Counted from the stretch's first letter, positions 9,802 through 19,850 are shown. The stretch: DNA of 64,000 nt from Thalassobacillus sp. CUG 92003 (GCF_013618635.1 NZ_JABLSJ010000008.1:62001-126000), one strand, 5' to 3'. Notes: generated by a model from the letters alone, not told the origin. Program-made: numbers and translations.

Positions 9802-10578
9802 CTATTGATCCTTAAACGCTGGTTTTCTTTTTTCTATAAAGGCCTGGACACCCTCTTTAGCATCTTCAGTTCCAAAAATCGCAGCAAAGGCGTCACCTTC
9901 AGCTGAAACCCCTTCCTCATACTGAGCATTATGACTGTAAGGAATAAGTTGCATCACTTTATGAATGGAAGGTCCGCTCTTGGCACTCGCTTTACGAGCA
10001 AACTGCCCTGCCGATTCAAAAAGCTCGCCCTCCCCTTCAAAATAACGCGTAGCCAGACCAGCTTCTACTGCTTCCTTGCCGGTGATGGGCTCAGCAGACA
10101 AAATCATTTCATAAGCTTTGGCCGCCCCTACATAACGTGGCAAACGTTGTGTTCCTGCAAAACCTGGGATGATGCCGAGCGAAAGCTCTGGTAAGCCTAG
10201 CGTTGCATCAGCTGTCACGTATCGAAGATGACACGCCATAGCAAGTTCCAAACCTCCACCCAAAGCGGCACCATGGATGGCGGCAATTACAGGAATATGG
10301 AATCGTTCAAGTCGATCAAATAAACGCTGCCCTTTTGCAGCTAACATTTTGTAATCGGATTCATTTTGAAGCGAAGTAAATTCTTTAATATCAGCGCCAG
10401 CTGAAAAGAATTTACCTTCCCCTCGTATGACTACCGCCTTGACAGATGAATCGTTTTCAATTTCATCCAGGCGCCCTGCTAAATCAGACAGCAATGTGCT
10501 TGATAATGCGTTAGCTGGAGGGCTTTGAATGGTGAACGTTGCGACATTTTCATCAATTGTGTAAGTAATCGTACTCAT
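9802..10578 (-). CDS. fadB: Enoyl-CoA hydratase
   Basis: A 258-residue crotonase-fold enzyme that hydrates trans-2-enoyl-CoA in beta-oxidation. The oxyanion-hole segments SAGADIKEF and HGAALGGG are present. Both catalytic glutamates of true hydratases are conserved (Glu111 in GGGLELA and Glu131 in GLPELSLG). It corresponds to B. subtilis FadB (YsiB), a single-function protein and not the E. coli multifunctional enzyme of the same name. It lies between fadR and etfB. Confidence 0.93.
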   Translation of the reverse strand: MSTITYTIDENVATFTIQSPPANALSSTLLSDLAGRLDEIENDSSVKAVVIRGEGKFFSAGADIKEFTSLQNESDYKMLAAKGQRLFDRLERFHIPVIAAIHGAALGGGLELAMACHLRYVTADATLGLPELSLGIIPGFAGTQRLPRYVGAAKAYEMILSAEPITGKEAVEAGLATRYFEGEGELFESAGQFARKASAKSGPSIHKVMQLIPYSHNAQYEEGVSAEGDAFAAIFGTEDAKEGVQAFIEKRKPAFKDQ

Positions 10579-10593
10579 GTATCTTCCGCTCCC

Positions 10594-11184
10594 TTATACA
10601 GTGTTGCGAGCCAGGCCATTCACCAGCATTCTATGCACCTCAGCAGATTGTTTCACCAAGTTATAGCGTTCATCCTTCATCACCCAATTGGTAACCGTCT
10701 CGTCCATGGTACCGAAAATCATCTGTCGGACAAGCCTCCGGTCGAGATCATCCCGAAAAATCTGCTCATCAATGCCTTCTTGAACAATAGCATCAATAAC
10801 AGCAAGGTAACGTTTGAGCACATCATTAATCTTTTGTCTGAGCTCTTTATTGGATTGTCGCAGCTCAAGCTGGGTGACGATAGCAAGATGGTGATCAGCT
10901 GAAAGCTGGCTAAAATGCATGTCAATCAAACTGCGTAGTTTGTCACTGGCATTGTCCTGTGCCGTGGTCTCCTCTTCAATTTTTTCCACGAATTGCCCCA
11001 TCTTGTTCTGAAACAACGAAACCAGAATATCCTCTTTGTTCTTAAAGTAAAGATAAATCGTTCCATCAGCCACTCCCGCTTTTTTTGCTATCCTGGAAAC
11101 CTGCGAGGAGTGGTATCCATTTTCAGCAATCACTTCGACAGCGGCATCAATGATTTGCTTGTATTTCGGCTTATTTTTCTTCAT
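10594..11184 (-). CDS. fadR: Fatty-acid degradation repressor FadR (TetR family)
   Basis: A 196-residue TetR-type repressor released from DNA by long-chain acyl-CoA. The N-terminal helix-turn-helix reads YKQIIDAAVEVIAENGYHSS with GVADGTIYLYFKNKEDIL after it, nearly the same as B. subtilis FadR (YsiA). The ligand domain follows from about residue 60. The start at ATG 11184 has an AGAGGAGA site and gives the B. subtilis length; upstream codons to 11226 fall inside its own operator region. It leads fadB-etfB-etfA and is very probably self-regulated through the operator at 11215-11234. Confidence 0.95.
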   Translation of the reverse strand: MKKNKPKYKQIIDAAVEVIAENGYHSSQVSRIAKKAGVADGTIYLYFKNKEDILVSLFQNKMGQFVEKIEEETTAQDNASDKLRSLIDMHFSQLSADHHLAIVTQLELRQSNKELRQKINDVLKRYLAVIDAIVQEGIDEQIFRDDLDRRLVRQMIFGTMDETVTNWVMKDERYNLVKQSAEVHRMLVNGLARNTV

Positions 11185-11214
11185 GTAAGGTCTCCTCTGC
11201 TCCATGTCGCGAAA

Positions 11215-11268
11215 ATGAATGAACAATCATTCATAGTTTATTTTACACACAGGTTTTCTGACTGTCAA
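11215..11268 (-). promoter_or_regulatory. FadR-controlled promoter of fadR-fadB-etfBA
   Basis: On the minus strand TTGACA (11263-11268) and TAAAAT (11240-11245) are exactly 17 bases apart, a strong sigma-A promoter. Directly after it lies ATGAATGATTGTTCATTCAT (11215-11234), a palindrome with perfect 8-bp arms. It matches the FadR consensus TGAATGAMTANTCATTCA (recalled) at all but one position. The -35 begins four bases after the lcfA stop. Confidence 0.85.
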
Positions 11269-11271
11269 CAA

Positions 11272-12975
11272 TTAGACGGGCTCTTTTTCCGACTGTTTTT
11301 TCTTTTCTTCATCAACGAGGGCACGTCGAAGAATTTTCCCGACAGCCGTCTTAGGCAGTTCGTTTCTGAATTCATACTTGCGCGGCACTTTATACGCAGC
11401 CATATTTTTTCGGCAAAACGCATCAAGCTCTTCCTCAGAAATCTCATGATCCTGCCTCTTGACGATGTATGCTTTGACCGTTTCACCACGATATGGATCG
11501 GGGATGCCTGCCACCACTACTTCCTGAATGGCATCAAGCTCGTATAAGACCTCTTCTACTTCACGAGGATAAATATTGAAACCCCCAGCAATAATCATGT
11601 CTTTTTTTCGATCAACGACATAAAAGTAACCGTCTTCATCCATATATCCGATATCTCCTGTACGGAACCATCCATCCTCACTTAACACGTCTGCCGTATC
11701 ATCTTCACGGTTCCAGTAACCCTTCATGACCTGCGGGCCTTTAATAGCGATCTCTCCAATCTCTCCTATCACTGCCGTATCATTGTCTTCTAAATTGACG
11801 ATCTTGGCATCTGTGTCAGGATAAGGGATACCGATGCTTCCACTCACGCGTTTGCCCCAAACAAGATTGGAATGTGTAACCGGCGATGTTTCGGTTAAAC
11901 CGTAGCCTTCTACGAGTTTGCCACCCGTGACTTTTTCGAATTTTTCCTGAACGTCCACCGGCAATGGAGCAGAGCCGCTTAAACATGCTTCTATTGAGGA
12001 AAGGTCGTAGTTTTTGAGTTTAGGATGGTTGAGCAATGCAATATAAATCGTCGGTGCCCCGGGAAATAATGTTGGCTTCTGTTTATCAATCGTTTTCAGG
12101 ACATCAATCGGTTCAAACTTGGGAAGCAGGATCATCTTAGTGCCCATCATAACAGAAAGGTTCATCACTGCCGTCATTCCGTACACATGGAAAAATGGCA
12201 GAATGCCCAACACACTCTGTTCACCTTTCTTGGACTTATACAGCCAATTATTAGCCATCTGGGTATTGGCCACGAGGTTATAGTGCGTGAGCATTACCCC
12301 TTTTGGATAACCTGTCGTTCCACCCGTATATTGCAATAAAGCCAGATCTTCCATCGGGTCGATATCCACTGGTGTAAAATCTCCACTTGAATGTTGTAAA
12401 ATATGATGCCATAAATGCGTATCATGGGATTGCTCCGGCTTCACAACCATAGCATATTGTCTTTTTTGTATGATGGGGTACAGAAGGTTTTTGGGGAAGG
12501 GTAAATAATCTTTAATGCCTGTAATAATGACGTGCTCCAGTTCGGTCTCGCTTTTAACGCTTGCCACTTTAGGATATAAAATATCAAGGCAGACAATCAT
12601 TTTGGCTCCGGAGTCATTCAGCTGATAAGCTAACTCCCTTTCCATATAGAGCGGATTGGTTTGAACAACGATCCCTCCAGCCATTAAGACACCGTAATAA
12701 GCTATAACGGACTGGGGCGTATTTGGCAGCATAATGGCAACACGATCTCCTTTATTAAGGCCAAGCTGCTGCACATATTCCGCGAACTGTTTCGTCTCGT
12801 AAAGCACTTCACTGTATGTCATTTCCTTCCCCATAAAATGAAGCGCTTTCACATCAGCGTATACGTCACCACTTTCAATTAAATACTGGTGTAGCGGTTT
12901 TTGATCATATTCGAATGAGGGTGCAATTTCCACGGGATATTGTTTGTGCCATGGACGGTCAAATGCCTTGGTCAT
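11272..12975 (-). CDS. lcfA: Long-chain fatty acid-CoA ligase
   Basis: A 567-residue AMP-forming acyl-CoA synthetase that activates fatty acids for beta-oxidation. The ATP/AMP motif is LLQYTGGTTGYPKGVMLTH (about 213-231). GYGLTETSPVTH, GWFRTGDIGYMDEDGYFYV, DRKKDMIIAGGFNIYPREVE and the C-terminal catalytic Lys region KTAVGKILRR are all present. The ATG at 12975 has GGAGG seven bases upstream. A TATAAT box lies at 13006-13011, but I found no good -35. It is first in the fatty-acid cluster, and a second promoter follows it, so fadR-etfA can be made separately. Confidence 0.95.
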   Translation of the reverse strand: MTKAFDRPWHKQYPVEIAPSFEYDQKPLHQYLIESGDVYADVKALHFMGKEMTYSEVLYETKQFAEYVQQLGLNKGDRVAIMLPNTPQSVIAYYGVLMAGGIVVQTNPLYMERELAYQLNDSGAKMIVCLDILYPKVASVKSETELEHVIITGIKDYLPFPKNLLYPIIQKRQYAMVVKPEQSHDTHLWHHILQHSSGDFTPVDIDPMEDLALLQYTGGTTGYPKGVMLTHYNLVANTQMANNWLYKSKKGEQSVLGILPFFHVYGMTAVMNLSVMMGTKMILLPKFEPIDVLKTIDKQKPTLFPGAPTIYIALLNHPKLKNYDLSSIEACLSGSAPLPVDVQEKFEKVTGGKLVEGYGLTETSPVTHSNLVWGKRVSGSIGIPYPDTDAKIVNLEDNDTAVIGEIGEIAIKGPQVMKGYWNREDDTADVLSEDGWFRTGDIGYMDEDGYFYVVDRKKDMIIAGGFNIYPREVEEVLYELDAIQEVVVAGIPDPYRGETVKAYIVKRQDHEISEEELDAFCRKNMAAYKVPRKYEFRNELPKTAVGKILRRALVDEEKKKQSEKEPV

Positions 12976-13114
12976 CAAAACGCCTCCTTCAGTTTCGTTA
13001 CTTTTATTATACCGATTTATTCACGAAATAGAAAATACAATTTCTAATTTTTTGAATATTGTTAAGGCGATTATAGGACAAATGACCTTTATACCGTCCA
13101 TTATACAGACAAAA

Positions 13115-13195
13115 TCAATAAAATAATAAATAAATGATACCAGTCACCACGAACAAAACTGCTATAACACCAAGAATTTTTGCTAACGTTTCCAA
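13115..13195 (-). CDS. Possible 26-residue single-pass membrane peptide
   Basis: Found by reading the 240-base gap between yshE and lcfA. A TTG at 13195 follows AGGTGAGG and opens a frame of 26 residues: METLAKILGVIAVLFVVTGI and then IYLLFY. It has a short polar N-terminus and one hydrophobic helix of about 20 residues ending near aromatic residues, as in small membrane proteins. It lies 21 bases after the yshE stop on the same strand, so it could be the last gene of the polX-mutS2-yshE unit. I recognise no family. It could still be chance. Confidence 0.4.
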   Translation of the reverse strand: METLAKILGVIAVLFVVTGIIYLLFY

Positions 13196-13216
13196 AACCT
13201 CACCTGCTAACCTGTA

Positions 13217-13624
13217 TTAAATGATATTCGCCCCGATAACATAAGAAAGACCAATCGAAATAACAAGCGATATAAAGCCGACCGCCCGATTATCCTGTTT
13301 AATTTCATCATCAATTTTAAAGGAGGGTGTTAAAAATTCAAAGATAAAGTACCCGAACAATAATAACAAAAAGCCGAATAACCCCCAGCCCATCGTTTCG
13401 ATGATGGAGTCATTATGTTCAATGGAAAATCGGAAAATATTGGCGATACCGAATATTTTACCGCCAGTCGCCAGGGCCACTGCCATATTCCCGTTCTTGA
13501 TTTCTTTCCAATTGTTATACGTTGTAACAAGTTCAAATATCGCCATAAATAAAACAAGACATAAGACGACCACACTATAGCGAGCGGCAGCCTCGACTAA
13601 AACGTTTTCCCAAAACCCTGTCAT
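13217..13624 (-). CDS. yshE: DUF350 membrane protein YshE
   Basis: A 135-residue integral membrane protein with four predicted helices, of the DUF350 family. Segments include YSVVVLCLVLFMAIFELVTT, NGNMAVALATGGKIFGIA and a C-terminal pair ending SYVIGANII. The function is unknown. It lies 25 bases after mutS2 in the same direction, as in B. subtilis, probably in one transcript with polX and mutS2. Confidence 0.88.
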   Translation of the reverse strand: MTGFWENVLVEAAARYSVVVLCLVLFMAIFELVTTYNNWKEIKNGNMAVALATGGKIFGIANIFRFSIEHNDSIIETMGWGLFGFLLLLFGYFIFEFLTPSFKIDDEIKQDNRAVGFISLVISIGLSYVIGANII

Positions 13625-13648
13625 AACGTCCCCTCCAAAAAATCTGAT

Positions 13649-15997
13649 CTAACGTAGTTCCAAGATTGTGACACCACTACCGCCTTCATTCATACCGCCG
13701 GCCCGGTACGTATCCACTGAGCGATGCGTTTTGGCAAAATTTTGTACCCCGGTTCTAAGGGCGCCGCTCCCTTTTCCATGAATAATTGATACGCGTGGAT
13801 ACCCTGCCAGTACAGCATCATCCACATATTTTTCCAAATGATTCAGAGCTTCCTCGTATCGTTCACCGCGTAAGTCCAATTCTGTTTTCACGTGATGGCT
13901 TTTTCCTTTCACCGTAGCCATCGGCCTTTCTTGAACAGGCTGTTCGGACTGTATAAATTCGATGTCTTTTCGTTTTGCTTTTACTTTCATCACACCAACT
14001 TGGACGTGATATTCTTTTGCACTTACTTTTTCAATGATCGTACCATTTTGATTGAGCGTAAGCAATTTCACTTCATCGCCAGGTTTTAGTTCTTTGGATT
14101 CTGCGCTTGTCTGTACAGATTTGGTCTTACTTTGATGTTGTGTCAACGCCGGTTGTGCTTCATCGAGCTGTTTACGAGCCTCAATCCACTCATGCTCTTT
14201 CAACCCCGTATCATGTTTCATTTGGCGCAGTTCGTTTACGATATCCTCGGCATCCTGACGTGCTTTCTGCAGAGATTTCTCCGCTTTTTGCTCCGCTTTT
14301 TCATATAATTTCTCTTTTTGGTGTTCAAATTGATCCCATTGTTTCTTTAATTGATTGCGAAGTTCTTCTGCTTCTTCTAATAGCTCCTCAGCATGTTCAT
14401 AGTCTCGTTCAGCTTCACGTTTTGACTGTTCAAGTGAAGCGATCATATTCTCGACACTTTCAGAATCTCTGCCCACATGTTGTTTAGCAGAAGTAATGAC
14501 ACTTTCATCCAGCCCGAGTCGCCTTGATATTTCAAAGGCATTACTCCGCCCCGGCACGCCAATAAGCAAACGATAGGTGGGCTTTAACGTATCAATATCG
14601 AATTCTACTGACGCATTCGTGACCTCGTTACGATTATAGCCGTAAGCTTTTAATTCTGGATAGTGGGTCGTAGCAATCACACGCGCATGTCGACTGACCA
14701 CTTCGTCTAAAATGGACATGGCAAGAGCTGCCCCTTCTTGAGGATCTGTCCCCGCCCCCAGTTCATCAAATAAAACGAGCGACTTATCGTCGACACGCGA
14801 AAGGATATCTACAATGTTCGTCATATGTGACGAAAAGGTACTCAAACTTTGTTCAATGGACTGTTCGTCGCCAATATCAGCGAAGACATTTTCAAAAACC
14901 GCCATTTCCAGCCCGTCCATTGCAGGAATTTGTAATCCGGACTGCGCCATCAGCGTACAGAGGCCTACCATTTTCAACGTGACGGTTTTCCCCCCGGTAT
15001 TCGGTCCTGTAATGACAATCGACGTATAGTCTTTTCCGAGCTCAACGTCGTTTGGGACCACTTCTTCGGCTGCGATCAAAGGGTGACGCGCTTGTCTCAT
15101 ATTGATGACCCCATGATCATTCATCGTCGGTTTAGAGGCTTTCATGGTCTGAGCCAGTTTAGCCCGCGCAAACATGAAATCAATATGCCCTAAACGTTTC
15201 ACATTTTCATACAAATACGTTTCATCAGCCGCTATCGCTTCCGATAATTCCTTTAATATTTTCTCGATTTCATTCTTTTCCTGAACTTTTGATTCCTGCA
15301 ATTGGTTATTCAAATCGACGATCGCTTGCGGTTCAATAAACAATGTAGCACCACTGGAGGATTGATCATGGACGATCCCGCCGATGGCACTTCTATATTC
15401 TTGTTTCACAGGTAGAACATAGCGTTCATTGCGGATCGTCACGATAGCATCCGATAACATCTTAGACTTTGATTTTGTATAGGCATCCATTTTATCTCGA
15501 ATTCGACTTTCATATGTCCGAATCCGAGAACGTATTGAACGCAGTTGAGATGAGGCCCCGTCCATGACGACCCCATGATCATCAATGCAATTTCGGATAT
15601 GCCGTTCTAATTCATTGAGCGAAACAATATTGCCCGCCAGCTCACGCAACATAGGCATCTCAGGCTCTTCGGCATCTTCAATGAATCGCTTCAGCTGTTT
15701 CCCACCATAGATTGTACTCGCAATCTCGAGGCACTCGTACGGACTTAATATCCCCCCGATCGTTGTCCGCTTCAGACTCGGTTTAATATCAACAATGCCG
15801 CCAAGTGGCGCTTGTCCTTTGAGACGCAGAACATGAGCAGCTTCGTCAGTTTCGGCCTGCCAAAGTTGGACTTCCTGCAAGTCTGTTGAAGGACGTAATG
15901 CCTTCACCTGTTCACTCCCGAGGGAGGTTGCCGTCTGTTGGCTAAGTCGTTCAATAATTTTCTTATATTCTAAAACATCCAGGATGCGTGAGTCCAT
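13649..15997 (-). CDS. mutS2: Endonuclease MutS2 / ribosome-rescue factor
   Basis: A 782-residue MutS-like protein without the mismatch-recognition domain. The Walker A motif is GPNTGGKT (331-338), followed by [20 protein letters not shown] and the ATTHYPELK segment. A long charged coiled coil spans about 515-630. The C-terminal Smr domain (about 705-782) contains [13 protein letters not shown] and [11 protein letters not shown]. MutS2 suppresses recombination in some species; in B. subtilis it has also been linked to splitting collided ribosomes. It follows polX by 18 bases. Confidence 0.96.
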   Translation of the reverse strand: MDSRILDVLEYKKIIERLSQQTATSLGSEQVKALRPSTDLQEVQLWQAETDEAAHVLRLKGQAPLGGIVDIKPSLKRTTIGGILSPYECLEIASTIYGGKQLKRFIEDAEEPEMPMLRELAGNIVSLNELERHIRNCIDDHGVVMDGASSQLRSIRSRIRTYESRIRDKMDAYTKSKSKMLSDAIVTIRNERYVLPVKQEYRSAIGGIVHDQSSSGATLFIEPQAIVDLNNQLQESKVQEKNEIEKILKELSEAIAADETYLYENVKRLGHIDFMFARAKLAQTMKASKPTMNDHGVINMRQARHPLIAAEEVVPNDVELGKDYTSIVITGPNTGGKTVTLKMVGLCTLMAQSGLQIPAMDGLEMAVFENVFADIGDEQSIEQSLSTFSSHMTNIVDILSRVDDKSLVLFDELGAGTDPQEGAALAMSILDEVVSRHARVIATTHYPELKAYGYNRNEVTNASVEFDIDTLKPTYRLLIGVPGRSNAFEISRRLGLDESVITSAKQHVGRDSESVENMIASLEQSKREAERDYEHAEELLEEAEELRNQLKKQWDQFEHQKEKLYEKAEQKAEKSLQKARQDAEDIVNELRQMKHDTGLKEHEWIEARKQLDEAQPALTQHQSKTKSVQTSAESKELKPGDEVKLLTLNQNGTIIEKVSAKEYHVQVGVMKVKAKRKDIEFIQSEQPVQERPMATVKGKSHHVKTELDLRGERYEEALNHLEKYVDDAVLAGYPRVSIIHGKGSGALRTGVQNFAKTHRSVDTYRAGGMNEGGSGVTILELR

Positions 15998-16015
15998 TCG
16001 TGCTATTCTCCTTTA

Positions 16016-17743
16016 TCACTTATGATCATTGAAAAGCTTCATAAGGTCGTTCTTATTCCACGTATTGATTACGGTCTCCTTTTCCAGCCACCCTTTCCTG
16101 GCTGTGCCGACCCCTATTTTCATATGATCAAGCATGGCATAGTTATGAGCGTCTGTATTAACAGCCAGACGAACACCGTTATTCTGGGCTTCTCGCACCC
16201 ATTCCCAACTTAAATCAAGCCGGTTCGGGTTGGCGTTCAATTCTAATACAGTCCCGGTCTTTGAAGCTTTGTTTATCAGTTCTTCATGATCGACCCGATA
16301 CCCTTCACGTCTGCCAATTAGGCGTCCGCTTGGGTGAGCAATCATGGTCACGTAAGGATTTTCTAAAGCAGCATTGAGGCGTGCCATGATTTTCTCCTGA
16401 GATTGATTAAAACTTGAATGAATCGATGCGATGACAAAATCCATTTCAGATAGGAATTGGTCGGAAAAGTCGAGCGTAGCATCAGGCCGTATATCCATTT
16501 CAATTCCCGCAAATATATGAAAATTGTTCATCTCTTGATTGAGTTTATCAATCTCCTTACGCTGTTTGCGCAGCCGTTCTTCATTTAAACCATTGGCTAC
16601 CTGCAGATATTTGGAATGATCCGTAATCGCGATGTAATCATACCCATGTTCTTGAGCACGAAGCGCCATTTCTTTTATTGATTGTGCGCCATCACTCCAT
16701 GTTGAGTGCATATGAAGGTCACCGCGAATATCAGACAGTTCGATTAAGGGAACGCTCTCCTTGAAGTATTCTAACTCACCTTGATTCTCCCGTACTTCCG
16801 GAGGTATATAGTTCAAGCCGAAATGCTTATAAAACGCTTCTTCACTCGAACTTGTCATAACTTCTTCACTTTCGATATGCTCGATGCCATACTCGTTAAT
16901 TTTCTCATTCTGTTCTTTTGCCAGCTGCCGCATCGCTACATTGTGATCTTTGGAACCTGTAAAATGATGAAGCGCATTATAATACTCATCAGGGTGAACA
17001 ATACGGAAATCCACATTGATATCATAACCTTCTTCAATAACCACCGATACTTTCGTCTCTCCTGAGGCGATTATATCTTTGATATCAGGGTATTCCAAAA
17101 GGGCATCTCTCGTCGCTTCACCTTCTTTTGAAGCTATAATGAAGTCAATATCTTTAATCGTTTCTTTCATTCTTCTCAGACTGCCTGCCCGGGAAAAGCG
17201 CTTAATCGCAGTTATTGTGTCCAGATGGGCTTCAATTTTTTCCGCTAACGGCAGCATAACCGCTATCGGCAGTCTTTCAGGCCGTGCACCGGCCTCCTCA
17301 AGTGCTTTTAGGATTTTTTCGGCTGATTTCTTGCCGAACCCACTCAAGGCCTCGGCATCACCCTTTTCACATGCTTCTTTCAACGTCTGAGCATCCTTCA
17401 CTCCAAGTTCTTGATACAATTTAGAAAGCTTTTTGCCACCAAGCCCCGGAAGGTCAAGTAAAGGAATCAAACCTTTCGGGATCTCTTCCTGGAGCTGAGC
17501 AAGCGTGTCTGAGCTCCCATTCTCGATATACTCTTCAATGACAGACGCTGTACCTTGACCAATTCCGCTGATCTCAGTAAAGTCGTCCATTTCGTCAAGA
17601 GAGCGATCATCTTGCTCTAAAGCTTGGGCCGCTTTGCGGTAAGCTGACGTTCTAAAAGCGTTCTCACCTTTCAGTTCCATATAGACGGCAACTTTCTCCA
17701 ACAGCTGAATCACTTGTTTTTTATCAATTGACATGATGGACAT
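16016..17743 (-). CDS. polX: DNA polymerase X with PHP exonuclease domain
   Basis: A 575-residue repair polymerase. The N-terminal half has helix-hairpin-helix motifs (ISGIGQGTASVI, LPGLGGKKLSKLY) and a Pol-beta-type palm with GSLRRMKETIKDIDFIIA, where the Asp pair of DIDF binds metal. The C-terminal PHP domain starts at GDLHMHSTWSDG and includes HSSFNQSQE and NTDAHN, giving 3'-5' exonuclease and AP-endonuclease activity in B. subtilis. The exact start is open: ATGs at 17743 and 17734 both follow GGAG, with spacings of 3 and 12. It has its own promoter, because a terminator follows cvpA upstream. Confidence 0.94.
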   Translation of the reverse strand: MSIMSIDKKQVIQLLEKVAVYMELKGENAFRTSAYRKAAQALEQDDRSLDEMDDFTEISGIGQGTASVIEEYIENGSSDTLAQLQEEIPKGLIPLLDLPGLGGKKLSKLYQELGVKDAQTLKEACEKGDAEALSGFGKKSAEKILKALEEAGARPERLPIAVMLPLAEKIEAHLDTITAIKRFSRAGSLRRMKETIKDIDFIIASKEGEATRDALLEYPDIKDIIASGETKVSVVIEEGYDINVDFRIVHPDEYYNALHHFTGSKDHNVAMRQLAKEQNEKINEYGIEHIESEEVMTSSSEEAFYKHFGLNYIPPEVRENQGELEYFKESVPLIELSDIRGDLHMHSTWSDGAQSIKEMALRAQEHGYDYIAITDHSKYLQVANGLNEERLRKQRKEIDKLNQEMNNFHIFAGIEMDIRPDATLDFSDQFLSEMDFVIASIHSSFNQSQEKIMARLNAALENPYVTMIAHPSGRLIGRREGYRVDHEELINKASKTGTVLELNANPNRLDLSWEWVREAQNNGVRLAVNTDAHNYAMLDHMKIGVGTARKGWLEKETVINTWNKNDLMKLFNDHK

Positions 17744-17812
17744 CAACTCCTGTCTATAAAAGTACGCGTGCTTAAATCAATTTTGCTGCATCTGACAAAG
17801 GGCACAACTAAA

Positions 17813-17841
17813 GAAAAAACTTCTCTTGGATCAGAGAAGTT
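17813..17841 (-). terminator. Terminator of zapA-cvpA
   Basis: On the minus strand a 9-bp stem AACTTCTCT/AGAGAAGTT begins at the cvpA stop and runs into TTTTTTC. Confidence 0.85.
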
Positions 17842-18389
17842 TACAGGATCGCACCCACATGTTCAATCCACATTGCTTTTAATTGCGCAGAAAACACCGG
17901 GGTATGTTCAATGATCAACTGGCCAAGGAACGATCCATCTACCGCATTTTGAATCATCGCCATAGGGACCAAAGCACCGATATAAAGCAAGACGAATAGG
18001 ATCAAATAATTCTCAACAAAACCTAATATGGCGCCAAGCAAACCATTGACTGTACTTAAAATCGGTAATTCAGAAACAAAATCAAGCATGGATGCAATGA
18101 TATGCAATATGATCTTCACGCCAAAAAATAGGATGGCAAATGCAATAGCATTATAGAATGCTTGCTCCAACGGTAATGACTCTAGAAACAAAGCCCACGT
18201 TTGGCCTTCGGGCAGTTCAGGATAAGGAATCCAGAGTTTTAACTTCGGCGCTAAATCATCGTAGTATAAAACAGCAACAATAAAAGCTGCAATAAAACCA
18301 ATGAGATGAAACAATTGTAAAATGAACCCTCTGCGTAATCCGTTTAATATTCCAATGACTAATATGATAATGATTAGTAAATCAAGCAT
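17841..18389 (-). CDS. cvpA: CvpA family membrane protein (YshB)
   Basis: A 182-residue membrane protein with four hydrophobic helices. The N-terminal wording (LDLLIIIILVIGILNGLRRG, then FILQLFHLIGF) is the typical CvpA first helix with the Arg-Gly turn. CvpA is named for colicin V production in E. coli; its role in bacilli is not known. It starts four bases after the zapA stop, so the two are co-transcribed. Confidence 0.88.
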   Translation of the reverse strand: MLDLLIIIILVIGILNGLRRGFILQLFHLIGFIAAFIVAVLYYDDLAPKLKLWIPYPELPEGQTWALFLESLPLEQAFYNAIAFAILFFGVKIILHIIASMLDFVSELPILSTVNGLLGAILGFVENYLILFVLLYIGALVPMAMIQNAVDGSFLGQLIIEHTPVFSAQLKAMWIEHVGAIL

Positions 18390-18393
18390 GACG

Positions 18394-18675
18394 TTACCGG
18401 TCCTCTTCCTCTTTCTTTTTTATATAGTCGAGCAGTTCTGAATACTCTTCTTTCAGCTTTATGTAATCATTCATTGTGTTTACAGCTGAAAGCACAGCTA
18501 ACTTTGCTGTGTCTAATCTTGGGTTGGCCTCATGGATTTCGCTCATCTTTTGATCGACAAGACTGGCCACCATACGGATATGATGAGGTTCTTCTTGACC
18601 GATAATTGTATAAGAACGGTTATGAATTTCTACCGTGATTCGTTTTTTATCTTCATCAGATCGGGCCATGTCCAT
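18394..18675 (-). CDS. zapA: Cell division protein ZapA
   Basis: A 93-residue FtsZ-ring stabiliser. The N-terminal domain reads KKRITVEIHNRSYTIIG, and the C-terminal coiled coil begins at LDTAKLAVLSAVNTMNDYIK. The ATG at 18675 follows GAGGGGGG; a second ATG at 18669 is nearly as good. The frame could extend to 18714, but that part has no family match. It is divergent from rnhC, as in B. subtilis. Confidence 0.9.
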   Translation of the reverse strand: MDMARSDEDKKRITVEIHNRSYTIIGQEEPHHIRMVASLVDQKMSEIHEANPRLDTAKLAVLSAVNTMNDYIKLKEEYSELLDYIKKKEEEDR

Positions 18676-18911
18676 ACCCCCCTCAATTCTAAATCCTAAA
18701 CTTAATATTAACACGAAGTTTTACAATAGTGAAAGCAATCCGATTAATAATAGAAATTGTTCGTAAACTCCCTCTCCTCTGCTATAATAAAACCACTACA
18801 ACGGCTCTGTTAAATTTCAGGTTTGATTATATTTCAGGTTCTTAAGCCTTTCGTCATCTTGCCTCAGTATTGATATACTTAACAGACCCATAGTAATAGA
18901 AAGGAAGACTT

Positions 18912-19850
18912 ATGTCACAAGTTGTACTGCAGTTAAATAAGCAAACCATCCAAAAAATGAAATCCCATTACGCTAAACAATCAAAGGCTAAAATCCCTCC
19001 TGGGGCTGCATTTGCAGCTAAAACGGATGATTGTTCGATTACCGCATACCAATCTGGAAAAGTTTTATTCCAAGGAAAAAACCCTCACCAGGAAGCTGAA
19101 CGTTGGGGCAAGCCGGCACATCCTAAGGGTGAGAGTAACCAAAAGCAGAGCGCCTCCTCTCAACATTCTAAACAACCACCCGCCTGGTTATTCACCAGTT
19201 CTCACGCAGGATCAGACGAAGCCGGCACAGGCGATTTCTTCGGCCCTATAACCGTCGCTGCTGTCTATCTCAAACACGATCAACTTGCGTATTTGAAAGA
19301 AGCAGGGGTCAAAGATTCCAAGCACTTAAGCGACCAGCAAATCAAACAACTTGTTAAGAAAATAGTTCATATGAAAATCCCTTATACGCTGCTTAAACTT
19401 AACAATAAAAAATACAACGAGCTGCAAGCAAGTGGATGGACACAGGGTAAAATGAAAACCATGCTTCACCATCGTGCCCTTGATGGCTTATTAGAGAAGA
19501 TTGCACCAGATCGACCTGATGGCATTTTGATTGACCAATTTTCTCAGCCTGAGGTTTATCAAAAACATCTGAAAAGTGAAGGGAAAACATTGCAAGAGGA
19601 CGTTTACTTCATGACTAAAGCTGAAAGCTATTCGCTGGCTGTAGCTTCAGCATCGATCTTAGCCAGGTCGAGTTTTGTAAAAGCGATGGATGATATAGCT
19701 GAAGCCACTGGTCTTCCCATCCCTAAAGGAGCTTCCTCGAGTGTTGACCAGGCAGCGGCCCAAGTAATCGAAACATATGGCGAAGCTAAACTTGATGAGA
19801 TTGCTAAGACTCATTTCAGTACCACTTCCAAAGCTAGAAAATTACTATGA
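18912..19850 (+). CDS. rnhC: Ribonuclease HIII
   Basis: A 312-residue RNase H that cuts RNA in RNA-DNA hybrids. The N-terminal TBP-like substrate-binding domain (about 1-85) precedes the type-2 RNase H domain. That domain opens with GSDEAGTGDFFGP, whose Asp102 and Glu103 are catalytic, followed by GVKDSKHLSD and AESYSLAVASASILAR. The linker (about 70-92) is rich in Ser, Gln and Lys. AAAGGA lies before the ATG. One of the few plus-strand genes here. Confidence 0.96.
   Translation: MSQVVLQLNKQTIQKMKSHYAKQSKAKIPPGAAFAAKTDDCSITAYQSGKVLFQGKNPHQEAERWGKPAHPKGESNQKQSASSQHSKQPPAWLFTSSHAGSDEAGTGDFFGPITVAAVYLKHDQLAYLKEAGVKDSKHLSDQQIKQLVKKIVHMKIPYTLLKLNNKKYNELQASGWTQGKMKTMLHHRALDGLLEKIAPDRPDGILIDQFSQPEVYQKHLKSEGKTLQEDVYFMTKAESYSLAVASASILARSSFVKAMDDIAEATGLPIPKGASSSVDQAAAQVIETYGEAKLDEIAKTHFSTTSKARKLL

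Noticed and set aside
10993-11547. Plus-strand frame opposite fadR and lcfA (184 residues)
   Set aside because: It overlaps the FadR operator and conserved coding sequence on the other strand, with no family match.
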